In this document: in pieces, positions 6,980 through 16,706 of the stretch | Layout of the letters: the number at the start of each line of letters is the position of its first letter | Position numbering within the stretch: position 1 is the stretch's first letter | NCBI GenBank assembly: GCA_000151295.1 | Contig: GG745335.1 | Span: 677,147 to 699,877, forward strand | DNA from: Allomyces macrogynus ATCC 38327 | Lineage: Eukaryota; Blastocladiomycota; Blastocladiomycetes; Blastocladiales; Blastocladiaceae | DNA length: 22,731 nucleotides | Direction of reading: 5' to 3' | The notes under the pieces: model-generated | What the model was told of the DNA's origin: nothing | What the model saw: the letters and a program-made list of their open reading frames with translations, nothing else | The model's database searches: none | Translations under genes and position numbers: made by a program

Positions 6980-8862
6980 CTACACGATCCACGCGGCCAT
7001 CGCCACCATGGCAAGCGCGACCACACTCGTCCACTCGCCCATCATGCGCCCTACATGCGCGCCCGAATGCACGTTGATTGCCGTCGCATTCGCGTTCTCG
7101 CTATTACCCTGCGCGGCCTGCAACTGCGCCGCGGCTGTCTGCACCACGTCGATGCCGGAATCCTGGTAGTCGTCGTTGTCCAAACCCATCGAGCAATTCG
7201 AGACCGACGACTGGAACAGCTGCGCGACTGTCGGTAGCTGCGTCGCGTTCACGTGCCCGCTCTGCACTTCCTGGTTGAGCAGCTGCGCGACTTCGTTGAC
7301 GCGTTTCTCGACCTCTATCGTTCGGATCCCATCCATGGTCAAATTCGCGCACTCCCGAACGCATCCCGGACTCGAGCCAGAAACGTACCGCGCCACGCAT
7401 CAATCGACATGTTCGGCATGATCCGCGCAACGCGGTCGGCCGGCAACGGCTCGATCGTCGGGAAGGGCACCGACTGCTTCGGCGGCCGCGGAATACACTT
7501 GCCCGACCCCTTCTTGGGCGACGCCGCCGGAGCGTCGTCCTGGAGCCTACGTGCGGCCGGCGCGGTCATGAGCGGCAGCGCGTACTGGTAGCACAGCCGT
7601 GTGCGGTAGTAGACAATGTCGCGGTTGGTCCAGCGTTCCGGGTAGAGCACGACGCGGTCGGCGAGCGGGATCGCGGTTTGTCCGTTGCGCAGGTCCGTGC
7701 TCGTCAAGTCCTGGAAGTTCTTGAGCGAGAGACTTTGCCACTACAAAGAGAGAGGGAGCGGAGCGGAAGTGATGAGTCGTGTGATGATGACGAGACGGGC
7801 GAAGGAAGTGAGAACGTACCAGAGCCCACTACACGTCCACCGCAACCAAAAACCGCGAATCCATTGTCAGTTCCCCGCACCCCATGCACACGCACATACC
7901 GAGAACCGCACGTACCAGCAAATCAATGTAGACGTGGTGCACCCAAAACGTCGGGTCCGACGGCGAAATCGACGGGTCCCCCATGTGGCCACCGACCAGG
8001 ACATGGTACTGGTTATGCGGCGAGACTTCGAGGATCTTGGCCATTTGGCCATAGGTCGTGACGTTGCGCAGGATCGCGGCCATGACCTGGCCCGACGGAA
8101 GCCACTGGTACCGCGTCGAGAGGGCCAGCGGGTTGCGCGTCACGAGATTATTCGAGTCGTCACGCAGACCGGCGAACGCGCCGCGCAAGGGGCCGCGGAC
8201 GAGCGGGCCCAGCATGTCTTGCCGGAAGGCGAACGATTGGGTGATGGGGCCCGACGTGTCGACGAGTTCGTCTAAAAGAGCGGATGTGAGGACCAAGAAC
8301 TCGCTGCTCAAGTCGGTTATTGATTCAAGTCGCGGAGAGCACATACCCCAGTAGGGCGCGCCCGTGAGCGTCGGCGCGACCTTGAGTAGCTCGTCCTCGT
8401 AGTCCTTGACGAGAGCTATTCGAGCAGTCGGTCAGTTCGAATTCGATCACGTTCACGCGCACCTTTACCAGAGTACGGACCGCGATGCATGAGGAAAAAG
8501 TAGGGCGTGCCGTGCCAGGCCATGCCCGACCGGTGCCTGCGCGAAAGCTGGTCGAGCGTGCCGCGTGCCTTGAGCCTGGTGATCCGGACCGGTTTGGTCA
8601 ATCACGCGTTCGATCTGATCACCACCCAGAAAGCGCATTAGGACACGTACGTCTTCATGCCGTTCACGTAGGCGCGGCGCTCGGCGTCGGAGAGCGACGC
8701 GAGTGGCTTGCGCAGACGCACGCCAGACGGGCATGTTGTAGGCGATGGGGCCGCAGCGGCAGCGGCGCGGGTCGGGGTCGTCGCGGCGGAAACGGGGCAC
8801 GATGCCGCGCAGAGGAGGAGCAGCAGCGCGGCGAGGAGCAGCGTGGCGGACCAGCGGCGCAT
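6980..8862 (-). CDS. Secreted tyrosinase (type-3 copper monooxygenase)
   Basis: Oxidises mono- and diphenols to quinones, usually for melanin or wall cross-linking. Seven exons are inferred (8862-8651, 8575-8469, 8415-8347, 8271-7916, 7828-7820, 7740-7389, 7314-6980); all phases close to 479 residues. A signal peptide is visible at residues 1-27 (MRRW followed by a long Leu/Ala core). Copper A: His85, His92 and His101 within RRHRSGMAWHGTPYFFLMHR. Copper B: His215 and His219 (PHNQYH) and His242 (DPTFWVHH), followed by the family's ID-x-L-W-A-x-W-Q segment, whose W-A-L is carried by a 9-nt exon. The C-terminus has several N-x-S/T sites and ends in a 20-residue hydrophobic stretch with no charged tail, suggesting a GPI-attachment signal or membrane anchor. 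All six copper ligands are present, so activity is expected. The substrate cannot be told from sequence. Confidence 0.93.
7820..7828 (-). other. 9-nt microexon of the tyrosinase gene (codes W-A-L)
   Basis: TGGGCTCTG is bounded by GTGTAG before it and GTACGT after it. It separates an 87-nt intron (7915-7829) from a 79-nt intron (7819-7741), each starting with GTACGT, both in phase 0. Including it gives IDLLWALWQSL, matching the tyrosinase pattern HHA-x-[VI]-D-x-L-W-A-x-W-Q. Skipping it would need one 175-nt intron, far longer than any other intron in the window. Confidence 0.85.
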
Positions 8863-9350
8863 GGTTGGGAGGGAGAGAGGGATGATGGAGGTGAACGTGG
8901 AGATGGCGGCGGGTGGCAGCACGAACGGCAGGTTGGGGCTGGAGAGAGTGGAGGAGAGCAGTGCGACAGGACAGAGCGGCGGCGGGTCAGTTGGCGGGCA
9001 GTTGCGAGGGTCGGGTCGACGGCGAGAGGAAGCGCGCGAGCGGGCCGGCGCGGGCCGGCGCCTTTCGGTGGCCGTTGTCTTGGCGGTCAGAGCGCTTCAG
9101 CGAGCTGCCCCGCCGTCTTTGCGCGGCGGATGCACGCATCCCCAAGACGGCAAGTGGGAACGGCTGTCTCGCGCGCCGCATGTGATCTCCGCGAGACGCG
9201 TGCTGCGCGGCGCAGATCGCTTGCTTTGTCCGCGCTGCGCGCTGCCGGGCGTCGGCGCCGTCGCTCACCATGAGCCATGCTCGCGCGCCTGCCTTGGGCG
9301 CCTTGCAAGAATGACGGCCTGACCGCGATGATGACCAGCAGCAGCTCATG
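8863..9350. promoter_or_regulatory. Tyrosinase upstream region and RING-gene 3' flank
   Basis: This 488-bp spacer lies between two minus-strand genes. The part next to 8863 should hold the tyrosinase promoter. No clear TATA or CCAAT element was identified. The sequence is GC-rich and no coding frame resembles a known protein. Confidence 0.45.
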
Positions 9351-10537
9351 TTACTCGGGCACCGCATACGGACGCCGCCCCGACCGCGTTGCCGCCACCA
9401 CCACCTCGCGCACGCGCGCCGTCATTGTCGTTGACGCGCGCGACATGCGCGACCCCCGCGGCACCATCGCTGCAACCCCACCGCCGCCACCACCACCATG
9501 TACCGACGTTGTGCTCGACTGCAGCGAGAACGAATCGACCACACCTGACCCGGCGGTTCCCGCTGCATCCATCATGCCCATCGCCGGCGGCGGTGGCGCC
9601 CCGGCCGTTTGTAACGGCCTCGGCAGGGCATACGGGGACACGGATGACGGCCAGTGGCCCGGGTGCGATGCGCTGGTCGTAGGCCGCGTTGTGCCCGGAC
9701 GACGGAACAGGGTCGTGGGCGGGGGCGCGGCGCGCGACGGTGGTGGACCAGGTCGGTGTGGTGTTGCGCCCGCGGCCTGCTGCAGCGCAGCGACTTGCTG
9801 TCTGAGCTGCGAGTTCTCTTCTTGAAGTCGCGCGCATTCACTACGGTCAAACACGGAGAAATCAGCATCAACCACCCCACCCACATCTTCCAAGCGCACC
9901 GCAAGTACCTCTTGACCTGCCGACTCTGAATCAAGTCGTGCCGCGCGCGGTTTAGCAAGTCCTGGTACCGCGTGAGCCGCCCGCGCAAGTACCGCATCAA
10001 GCTCGTCGCGTTGTCGAGCTGGAACCGGTAGGCGTCGAGCGCCGTCGTCAGCTGGTCGGCGACGGGGCGAAAGTAGGGTGCCACGTCGTCGGCAAGCTGG
10101 TTCGTGCCCGGCACGAGCACGGGCAGCACGGGCGCATGTGCCGCGTGGCACACGGGACACGGCACCAAGACGGCACCGGTTTCGGGATCATGCTGCTGTT
10201 GCGGGCATGTGGCGAGGCAGTCGTGGCACAGCAGGTGGCCGCACCCGGAGACGACGTGGAAGGCCGTGAGTGGGTTGCCCGCAGCGGGGCCCGTCGCAGG
10301 TGGGGTGAGACGGAACGAGGTCCATGGATCGCGGTGGCACCTAGGATGGTGTTGGGCCGTTGCGGTTGGTCAATTGAAGGGTGACAATGGTCGCATCGTC
10401 GTCTCGTACGCGTTGCAGTGGATCCAATCGAGCCCTTCGGTGCCCGGCACGGATCCGGGCGCGCTCGAGGCGTGGATCGCGGCCGGTCTGCCGTGCGGCG
10501 CGGCCGCGGCCGGTGGTGGGCCATTTGGCGCTGACAT
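9351..10537 (-). CDS. Zip3/RNF212/HEI10-like RING finger protein
   Basis: Likely SUMO or ubiquitin E3 ligase of the family that stabilises meiotic crossover intermediates on the synaptonemal complex. Three exons (10537-10410, 10340-9909, 9840-9351; introns 69 and 68 nt) give 349 residues with all phases consistent. The N-terminal C3HC4 RING is assembled across intron 1: WIHCNACHRDPWTSF (Cys41, Cys44), then SGCGHLLCHDCL, then PCPVCH. The opening resembles RNF212 (W-x-x-C-N-x-C). It is followed by an alpha-helical stretch (NQLADDVAPYFRPVADQLTT, LTRYQDLLNRARHDLIQ), a short coiled coil (CARLQEENSQLRQQVAALQQ) and a Pro/Ser/Gly-rich tail ending in a basic segment. Start chosen at MSAPNG, the nearest in-frame ATG upstream of the RING. 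It is transcribed divergently from CHK1. Other coiled-coil RING proteins cannot be fully excluded. Confidence 0.78.
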
Positions 10538-11085
10538 GGCGATGTCTTGAACGCGGTTGCAGCGGTTCGTCTGTGCCGTCGTTGCGACCAGGAACTCCTC
10601 ATTCGTGCGACTGCGCGAGTCGAGCGCCTGGAGGACCGAGCAGCGAGCATCACGCACGGAATCATGGCGGGCGTGGTCGAGCAGGCCAGGACGCGTGCGC
10701 CGTGGTGCGCGGGCGGCCGAGGGCCCGAGACATTGCGTCATTTGGCTGCCTCTCACATCGTTTGCCACGCGCTTGCTGCACCGGCGGAAGCTGGGTGTGC
10801 AGCGCATCGCCCGCATCGACTCGACATTGAACTTGCAGTCACACGCGCCAGGCGGCCAGCACACGCACCACGGTCGCGACACGGCGCCCACTAGGTACCT
10901 GCACTTGGTCGCCGGCCACGCTCCTGCAACGCTCTGCTCGCCCGCCCGCCTGTCCACGAGCCTGCCGTGTCACGGCCGCCTGTTCGCATCAACGGCGGTT
11001 CTGCCACCCGAGAGCTGCACTCATCGCACTTGGACCAATTTCTCGACCTCCCATTCGCTCCCGGCCGCCAACAGCTCTCAGGACC
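10538..11085. promoter_or_regulatory. Divergent promoter between the RING gene and CHK1
   Basis: This 548-bp spacer separates two start codons facing away from each other, so both promoters must lie here. No strong TATA box was found. The stretch before CHK1 is rich in pyrimidine runs. The open frames that cross the spacer are not conserved-looking. Confidence 0.5.
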
Positions 11086-13275
11086 ATGCTCGGCACGCTC
11101 CGCGACCGCGAAATCCACGGCTTCTCGCTGCTCGAGACCATTGGCGAGGGCACCTACGGCAAGTCGGTACCGCGCCCATCTCTCCTCCTCGCGGGATTTG
11201 CCTTCTGTGCACCGCGTGTTCCGAAACAACACATCACCAACGCATCACCTGCTCCATCAACCAGAGTCAAGCTCGCGCACAACCCGTCCACGGGCGAGAG
11301 CATTGCCATCAAGATCCTCTGCAAGAAGACGCTCGATAGCGCCTCGCAGGATGATGCAGTGCCCGTCGTCCCCGCCAACGACCAGTCGCATGTGCCCAAG
11401 TCGACCTCGATTGCACGGCTCGAAAAGGAAATCACCATCCATCGCGCGCTCAACCACCCCAACATTATCCGGCTCTACGAGTCCTACGAGGACCGCCACT
11501 ACATGTTCTTGCTCATGGAGCTGGCCGCGGGCGGCGAGCTGTTTGACAAGATTGGTACGCTGTCGCACGCGTCGCGACTGATGTGAATCGCGGACATCTA
11601 ATTGTGCGGGCTCCGTTCATAGTTCCCGACGTTGGTCTCGATGAGCAAGTCGCGCACTTTTACTTTCGCCAGCTCGTCAACGGCGTGGTGCGTCTGCGTT
11701 TCGCGACCTGGTCGCCTTGTCGCTGTTTCCCTGACGCTCTCCGGCGTTCGCCTAGTCGTACTTGCACAAGCGCGGCGTCACGCATCGCGACCTAAAACCC
11801 GAGGTATAGGTCCCTGCACCGCGCTCATTGCTGGCATCGAGCTTGCCTAACGCGTCTGTTCCATTCAGAACATGCTCGTCGATGCCCAAGGAAACCTGAA
11901 AATCTCAGACTTTGGCCTCGCAACTGTCTACCGGTACAAGGGCAACCGGCGAACACTCACGACACCGTGCGGGTCCCCACCGTACTTGGCGCCCGAGGTT
12001 CGTGTCTCGTTCTCGGTCTCAGCTGACTGCGCATGTTCCAATCGCTTACGCTGCTTTCCCTACCTTCCAGGTTGCGCAGGGCAGCTACGACGGCGAGCGG
12101 TGCGACGTGTGGAGCATGGGCATCATTCTCTACGTGCTCCTGCAGGGCTGCTCGCTGTGGGACGAGCCAACGGGCCGCAGTCCCGAATTCGTCGCCTTCA
12201 TCGCGAGCCAGTGCGATGGCGAGCCGTTGCCCGCCGCGTGGGACGCCGTCCCGCCCGAACCGCGCAAACTGATTCTCGGCATGCTGCAAATGCCCAACAA
12301 GCGCACGTCGCTCGCGCAGGTCGCAGCCGACCCGTGGGTCACGCAGCCGAACCCGCTTTACAACGACGAGGACGGTATGTGCGCCGACGTCGAGCGGCTC
12401 ACGAACAAGCTCATGCACCAGCTCGAGGAACACGGCGAGGAGCCGTATATCACCGACGACCACCCCATGTTCCGGTCCATCTCGCAGCCGCCGCAAATGT
12501 CGGTACCGCTTGTCGGCGCGCTCGATGTGCCCGTCACGGCATTTTCGCAGCCGATCATGCCCGCCTACTACTCGCAGGCCGCGCACTTGGTGCGTTGTCC
12601 CCTCTCGTTTTTTTGCGCATCTCTTGCGAGCACGCACACTGACCCTCCCACGACCGCTCCTGCAGTCCCAGTCGCAAGCGCCCTTTAACCCGACCCAATC
12701 CGGCACTCTCCTGTCGTCGGCGCGGCTCACGCGGTTCTACACCGACTCGCCACCACACGTCCTGGAACCCCTTCTCACCTCTGCGCTCAGCGACTTGAAC
12801 GCGCAGTCGCAGTCGGCCGTCGACCGCGACCTCGGCACGCATGGTCTTTTCCGTGTCCGACTTGCGGTGCCCGATCACGGGCGATATCCGGATCCAGCCG
12901 ATCGCCACGTCGGCCACGATCACTGTCTGGCTCGTCTTGTTCCAGCGCCGCATGGGGGACCCGATCGAGTTCAAGCGGTTTTATAAGAAGGTAACTGCGC
13001 GCGAAGACGTGCAGAAGGTGATTTTGGCGGGGAGCGGCGCCAAGCGCGCCGCGCGCGATCTTCCCGTGGTGAAGGTGCCGGCGCCCGCTAAGAGCGAGCT
13101 GTTGCTGCCGCTGTCGATGTCGCAGTCGACAGCGACGTCGTCATCAACGGCCCCTGAACCGAGTAGGTTCACGCCCTTGTCGCAGCCGCTGGCTGAGGCG
13201 AAGGCCGCGGCCGCGCGTGCGAATGGGTTGCCGCTGCTCAAGCGCGCAGAGGAGGCGGACCTTTTCGAGGGGTAG
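11086..13275 (+). CDS. CHK1: Checkpoint serine/threonine kinase CHK1
   Basis: Effector kinase of the ATR DNA-damage and replication checkpoint. Seven exons (11086-11162, 11265-11554, 11623-11687, 11756-11803, 11869-11997, 12071-12589, 12666-13275) give about 578 residues. Kinase domain: glycine loop GEGTYGKV, joined exactly across intron 1; ATP lysine K42 (SIAIKIL); THRDLKPEN with catalytic Asp156; SDFGLATVYRY with Asp174, a CHK1 hallmark; CGSPPYLAPE. About 20 extra residues lie between K42 and the alpha-C glutamate. The middle region carries seven SQ/TQ sites. The C-terminus has a KA1-type regulatory domain: RLTRFYTDSPPHVLEPLL, then VSDLRCPITGDIRI and GDPIEFKRFYKK, equivalent to human GDGLEFKRHF. 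The two halves of KA1 lie in different frames, needing one base dropped near 12845-12848 (a T run), so sequence error or a disruptive mutation is possible. Confidence 0.93.
12842..12852 (+). other. Frame break in CHK1 exon 7 (one extra base)
   Basis: The frame carrying RLTRFYTDSPPHVLEPLL reaches G-L-F-R-V and then loses similarity. The frame with SVSDLRCPITGDIRI starts overlapping it at the same point. Removing one T from the TTTT run at 12845-12848 joins them. No intron of normal size fits without deleting conserved residues. Confidence 0.7.
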
Positions 13276-13729
13276 CCGGCCGAGAAAGGGGCTGGTGGAG
13301 ATGCGCGCACGATGTGGCGGCAGAGATGGGGCCGGTTATTGGAGATTCCGTATTGAAACCGTTTTTGTGTCAATCGTTGTGGTCGTGGTTGGATTTGGAT
13401 TTGGATTGGAATGGATTCGATCTTGTGAAGCCGAGACGCGCGAGGGGACGAGGGGACTTTCGACTACGAGTCCCAGCAACGCATCACGTGCTCCTGCGTG
13501 ACCAATCACAACATGTTCTGCCATGGTTTGGCCACGCCATGATCTGCGATCACGACGTGCTGTCAAGTAAGATACGCGTCGGCACCAGGAGCACGAGCAG
13601 AAGCAGCAGCAGCATTAACACCAAGAGGAGCAGCACCACCCATTCGGCCAACATTTCCAGCGCCCAACGACCACCGTCCATCCGCCAACTTTTGCCGACC
13701 TCGACTATCACCCACCGCCCGCTGCTGCA
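13276..13729. promoter_or_regulatory. CHK1 3' flank and UTP15 promoter
   Basis: This 454-bp spacer lies between two genes on the plus strand. It starts with a short run of GGATTT-like repeats (about 13391-13420). Closer to UTP15 there are a CACGTG at 13485-13490 and a CCAAT at 13502-13506, both plausible upstream elements 225-245 nt before the UTP15 ATG. No gene was seen. Confidence 0.5.
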
Positions 13730-16112
13730 ATGGCGACCGACTACGTCAAGCTCGCCGTGCCGTCGGCGCTCGGCCCGAAACTGCACGACCGCATCACGCA
13801 GGACGTGCGGTACTGGTCCAAGTACCGCAAGCCCACGCTGCTCAAGGAACTCGCGCGCATTTCGTCGCTGCACTTTGCCGAGGCCTCGCCGCACTTGCTG
13901 GCAGCGACCGTTGGTGGTAAGGTCCAGATCTACCACCCGAGCACGCACGAGCTCGCCAAGTCGGTCTCGCGGTTCCAGGATACGGCCTACTCGGGCCACC
14001 TTCGATCCGATGGGAAGCTGCTCGTCGCCGGCGACGAGGGCGGCAACGTGAACGTGTTTGAAATGGGGTCGCGTTCGGTTTTGCGCGCGTTCAAGGAGCA
14101 CCAGAGGTTCGTCCGTTCATGAGTGTCGGCACCAATGTGTGGGGGGGAACATGGCGCTGATCCGCGCAACCACCACGTCCGTGTAGCCCCGTGCAGTTGA
14201 CGCGATTCCTCTACAACAAGACGCAGGTCATGTCGGGCGCTGACGACACGACCGTGAAAGTCTGGGACATTCCGTCGAACGCGTGCGTGCACACGTTTGA
14301 GCAGCACACGGATTACGTACGCGCCGGCGCCGTCTCGCGCGATAACCACAACCTGCTCGTGACGGGGTCCTACGACCATACCGTGAAAGTCTGGGACGTG
14401 CGGTCGCCCACGGCGGTCCTCTCGGTCGACCACGGCGCACCCGTCGAGTCGGTGCTCGTCTTTCCGGGCGCGAATGCGTTTGTCAGCTCGGGTGCGTGCG
14501 GACCGTCTCTCACCGGTCGCGGTTTCCGCGGATCGCAGCTGCAGATTGCTCACGGCGCAATACCTCTACTCCGCACCTAGGCGACAACTACTTCAAGGTC
14601 TTTGATCTCGTCTCTGGCGGCAAGATGCTGCACCACGTATCGAACCACCAAAAGACGATCATGACCATGTCCTTTGACCATTCCGGGTCGCGCCTGTTGA
14701 CGGGTTCGCTCGACCAATCGGTCAAAATCTACAACGTCGCCAACTACAAGGTCGTGCACACGCTCAAGTACGCCGCGCCCATCATGTCCCTTGCCGTCTC
14801 GGCCGACGACACCCACATGGCCGTCGGCATGCTCGACGGCACCCTCGCTCTCCGCTCGCGCGACCTGCACGCCGACGATGTGCGGTCCGAATCCGGCGGT
14901 GTCGCTGAAACCTACCGCGCGGGGTCGTACCGGTACTTTATGCGCGGCGAAGGGTACCAGCCGACGGCGTCGGACGTGTTGGTCGCCAAGACGGCCAAGC
15001 CGAAACTCAAGGACTGGGACGTGTATCTGAAACGGTTCGAGTACGCCAACGCCCTCGACGTGCTCTTCCAGCAAAACCAGCTGCCCGCCGTTGTTGTTGC
15101 CTTGCTCGAGGAACTCATGGACCGCAACGGACTCGACCGCGCACTGCAGGGCCGTTCGGACGACGCGCTCGCGCCATTGCTGAAATTCCTCGTGCGCAAT
15201 GTCACGCACCCGTATTTCACCAAGACGTTGACGACCGTCACGCACGTGTTGCTCGATATCTACACGCCCGTCGTGCACCGGTCCGAGGCGTTGCAGGAGG
15301 CATTGCACAAGCTCGCATTTAAAGTGACGGGTGAGCGGCGCACCGTCAACGACTTGACGAAACTCGTGGGCGTGCTCGATATGCTGTTTGCAAATTCGGC
15401 CAAGACGGCTGAGTTGCAGGTGACGTGGAAGGAGTCGGACGAGGCGATTATTCGCCGAGTGGTAGACGCGCAGGAGGAACAGAACTTGCGCGACGCCGAG
15501 GAACGCATGCGCCGGCAGGTGGTTCTCGACGAGGTCGATGCCGATGGGGATGCGACCATGATGGACGTGGATGCGGGCTCGGAGACGGCCGCGGATGCGC
15601 CCCCGGCGGTGGATGGCAACGAAGAAGCGGATTTGCGCGCGTACCTCGCACGGATCGAGCGCGGCGAGCAGATCGACGTGTCGTTTGGCGGCGATTGGCG
15701 GACGGAGCAGGACCGCGCGCCGGTACCGGCCGCACCGGCGACCGCCGTGGACGAGGGAACGGACGTGGCCGCCGCGCCCGCGACCGACCTGGACGATGGC
15801 GAGCGGTACGAGATGGTGGTTGCGCCACCGATGGCGGGCAAGGACGCACCCGTGGCCGACATCGGCGCTGCGGCAGGCACGGCCGCCGGAGCAACGAGGC
15901 GCAAGTCGAAGCGCAGCTTGGGCAAGGCTGTCGCACCGGAACCGGAATCAATGGCCGTGGACCCGGCACCGGCACCAGCACCTGCTGCATCCAAGCCGAC
16001 CAAGCCGGCGCCCGCTCCGGCACCAGCACCGGCCCCGGCGACGCCCAAGCAAGGCGGTGGGAGCAAGCCGTCAGGTAAAGGCGGTAAGCGGAAATCCAAG
16101 GCGAAGCAATGA
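13730..16112 (+). CDS. UTP15: U3 snoRNA-associated protein UTP15 (SSU processome)
   Basis: WD40 protein of the UtpA (t-UTP) subcomplex, needed for pre-18S rRNA processing and rDNA transcription in the nucleolus. Three exons (13730-14106, 14187-14491, 14581-16112; introns 80 and 89 nt) give 737 residues with matching phases. Evidence: the opening RYWSKYRKPTLLKE, then VSRFQDTAYSGHLRSDGKLL and AGDEGGNVNVFE, which are hallmark UTP15 text, followed by repeats TTVKVWDIPSN, TDYVRAGAVSRDN, YDHTVKVWDVRS, NYFKVFDLVSGGK and SLDQSVKIYNV. The UTP15 C-terminal helical domain follows (LKRFEYANALDVLFQQ, LDRALQGR, LAPLLKFLVRN). The family is normally about 500-550 residues; here about 220 more follow, first acidic, then Ala/Pro repeats, then a Lys/Arg/Gly-rich end that resembles a nucleolar signal. 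Confidence 0.94.
15961..16045 (+). repeat. Ala-Pro dipeptide repeat region in the UTP15 tail
   Basis: Degenerate GCACCG/GCTCCG units encode alternating Ala-Pro, in two blocks separated by S-K-P-T-K. It is likely an extended, disordered linker before the basic C-terminus. Confidence 0.8.
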
Positions 16113-16706
16113 GGTGTCTTTGGGAGTGTCGCGTTCTGGGGTTGCTCTGTTTGGTCTCGATAAAAGACGTGTTTTGTCCACCATGTCCAATCCGTGAGCA
16201 GGCCGCTCAAGCAACGATACATACGATACCGGAAAAGACGCTTCTTTTTTGACCCAGTCGCACACAGCAATAATGAATGGGGGAGAAAGGACCAAGACCA
16301 ACAAGAAAAGACGCCCACCGCTGTGTCAGTTGGCAACGTCTCACGATCACGACGCTGCCGACGACGACGAGCGGGAGGGCAAGAGAGGGGGTACAGAATG
16401 ACGAAAAAACGACACACCACGCGAACCAAAACCAAACCAAATCCAAATGAACGGCGACACCTACCGTTTTACGGCGCACGAGCACTAGGGCCCGCACCAC
16501 CGACTCAAATGGGCACCAGGGGGAGACGGAAACGGAACCAACCAGCCAACCACAGACACACGCCCGAACGAAAAGAAAAAAGAGACACACGCAGCATCCG
16601 CCAGCATGCAACAAAACGATGGGGAAAGAGGAAAGGGGAAAGGGGAAAGAGGGAGAGACGCTCTACGGGAAAGACAAAAACAAAACAAGACAATCAAGCG
16701 GCAGGT
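16113..16706. other. Intergenic: convergent 3' ends of UTP15 and the CCCH gene
   Basis: The stretch contains the two 3' UTRs. ACCAAA-type repeats lie at about 16420-16450, and a GGGAAA-rich purine tract at about 16618-16660. The open frame on the plus strand that crosses it (from 16194) is compositionally biased and shows no homologous motif. No gene was recognised. Confidence 0.6.

Noticed and set aside
7741..7915. A single 175-nt intron in tyrosinase
   Set aside because: It would be nearly twice as long as any other intron here, contains an internal acceptor and donor at the exact microexon borders, and removes conserved W-A-L.
8485..9322. Plus-strand open frames over the start of tyrosinase
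   Set aside because: Antisense to the signal peptide and copper-A exons. Low complexity and no motifs.
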